A stretch of 5,919 bases of DNA from Burkholderiaceae bacterium (GTDB lineage: Bacteria; Pseudomonadota; Gammaproteobacteria; Burkholderiales; Burkholderiaceae_C). The DNA lies in contig CP059256.1 of assembly GCA_013693755.1 (NCBI GenBank), positions 748,554-754,472 of the forward strand. The letters run 5' to 3'. The position numbers and the translations under genes are program-made. Positions 5,795 to 5,919 of this stretch are shown piece after piece; within the stretch, counting starts at the first letter, position 1; every line of letters begins with the position of its first letter. The notes beneath the pieces were generated by a model. It ran no database searches and had not been told where the DNA came from. It worked only from the letters and a program-made list of their open reading frames with translations.

Positions 5795-5919
5795 ATGGCC
5801 AACCGCGACGCACTTCGGGAATTCCAGAGCCGGCTCGCCAGCCGACTCCAGGAGGCACGGGCGGCTGGCGGCGCAGCGTCGTGGCTGGCCGTGAGCGCCC
5901 AAGGTGCCGGCTACCTGTT
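5795..5919 (+). CDS. pilI: PilI, CheW-like coupling protein, N-terminal part (3' end outside window)
   Basis: Forty-one codons are visible before the window ends. PilI couples the PilJ chemoreceptor to the ChpA-type histidine kinase at the membrane. The N-terminus MANRDALREFQSRLASRLQE, then a short Ala/Gly stretch and SWLAVSAQGAGYL, resembles PilI proteins, whose CheW domain begins at the 'WLAV' strand; the amphipathic helix before it is usual. The start ATG 5795 is 4 nt after the pilH stop and has no strong Shine-Dalgarno, so translational coupling to pilH is probable. A pilJ and a chpA-like gene would be expected to the right (inference from the known gene order). Confidence 0.85.
   Translation, partial: MANRDALREFQSRLASRLQEARAAGGAASWLAVSAQGAGYL

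Noticed and set aside
4833..5802. Minus-strand frames opposite pilG and pilH
   Set aside because: These are similar His/Val/Asp-rich mirror frames of two conserved receiver genes.
1..5919. Mobile element, CRISPR array, phage, toxin-antitoxin or RNA gene
   Set aside because: I found no transposase, terminal repeats, spaced direct repeats, tRNA/rRNA-like sequence or defence-gene motif; the window is housekeeping plus pilus signalling.

Overview
The window is GC-rich and densely coded. It reads as chromosomal DNA of a betaproteobacterium, most likely Burkholderiales and probably Comamonadaceae. The main reasons are the order dusB-fis-purH, the short 78-residue Fis, a divergent 'DPTGAGG / GAGDTLAS' ThiD-like kinase, and a rubredoxin gene directly ahead of pilG-pilH-pilI. 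This placement comes from remembered family features; no search was run.

Layout. Positions 1-2367 run rightward: the C-terminal half of the tRNA dihydrouridine synthase DusB, then fis (overlapping dusB by 4 nt), then purH, the last bifunctional enzyme of IMP synthesis. A strong symmetrical hairpin with A- and T-tracts (2384-2409) closes this unit. It can serve both strands, because hemL (glutamate-1-semialdehyde aminomutase, haem synthesis) converges on purH from the right. hemL is the second gene of a leftward pair, thiD-hemL, separated by 24 nt. A 93-nt divergent intergenic region (4696-4788) holds candidate promoters for thiD (leftward) and for rubredoxin-pil (rightward). The rightward unit then continues with rubredoxin, pilG, pilH and the first 41 codons of pilI. 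The last three belong to the Pil-Chp chemosensory system that controls type IV pili and twitching motility.

The one clearly abnormal locus is the rubredoxin gene. Its two CxxC zinc/iron knuckles lie in different reading frames, and a canonical C-terminus plus stop needs a second shift. Both shifts are explained by one missing base each, about 80 nt apart. As written, the second half of rubredoxin is in frame with PilG and forms an uninterrupted 173-codon reading frame. Base-calling or assembly error, or a recent pseudogene, is more likely than a new fusion protein, but the region deserves checking.

Otherwise this is an ordinary housekeeping region. I see no mobile element, CRISPR array, phage gene, RNA gene or clearly new system. 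No stretch over 300 nt lacks a gene. The many long open frames on the opposite strand of purH, hemL and thiD are shadows caused by high third-position GC.
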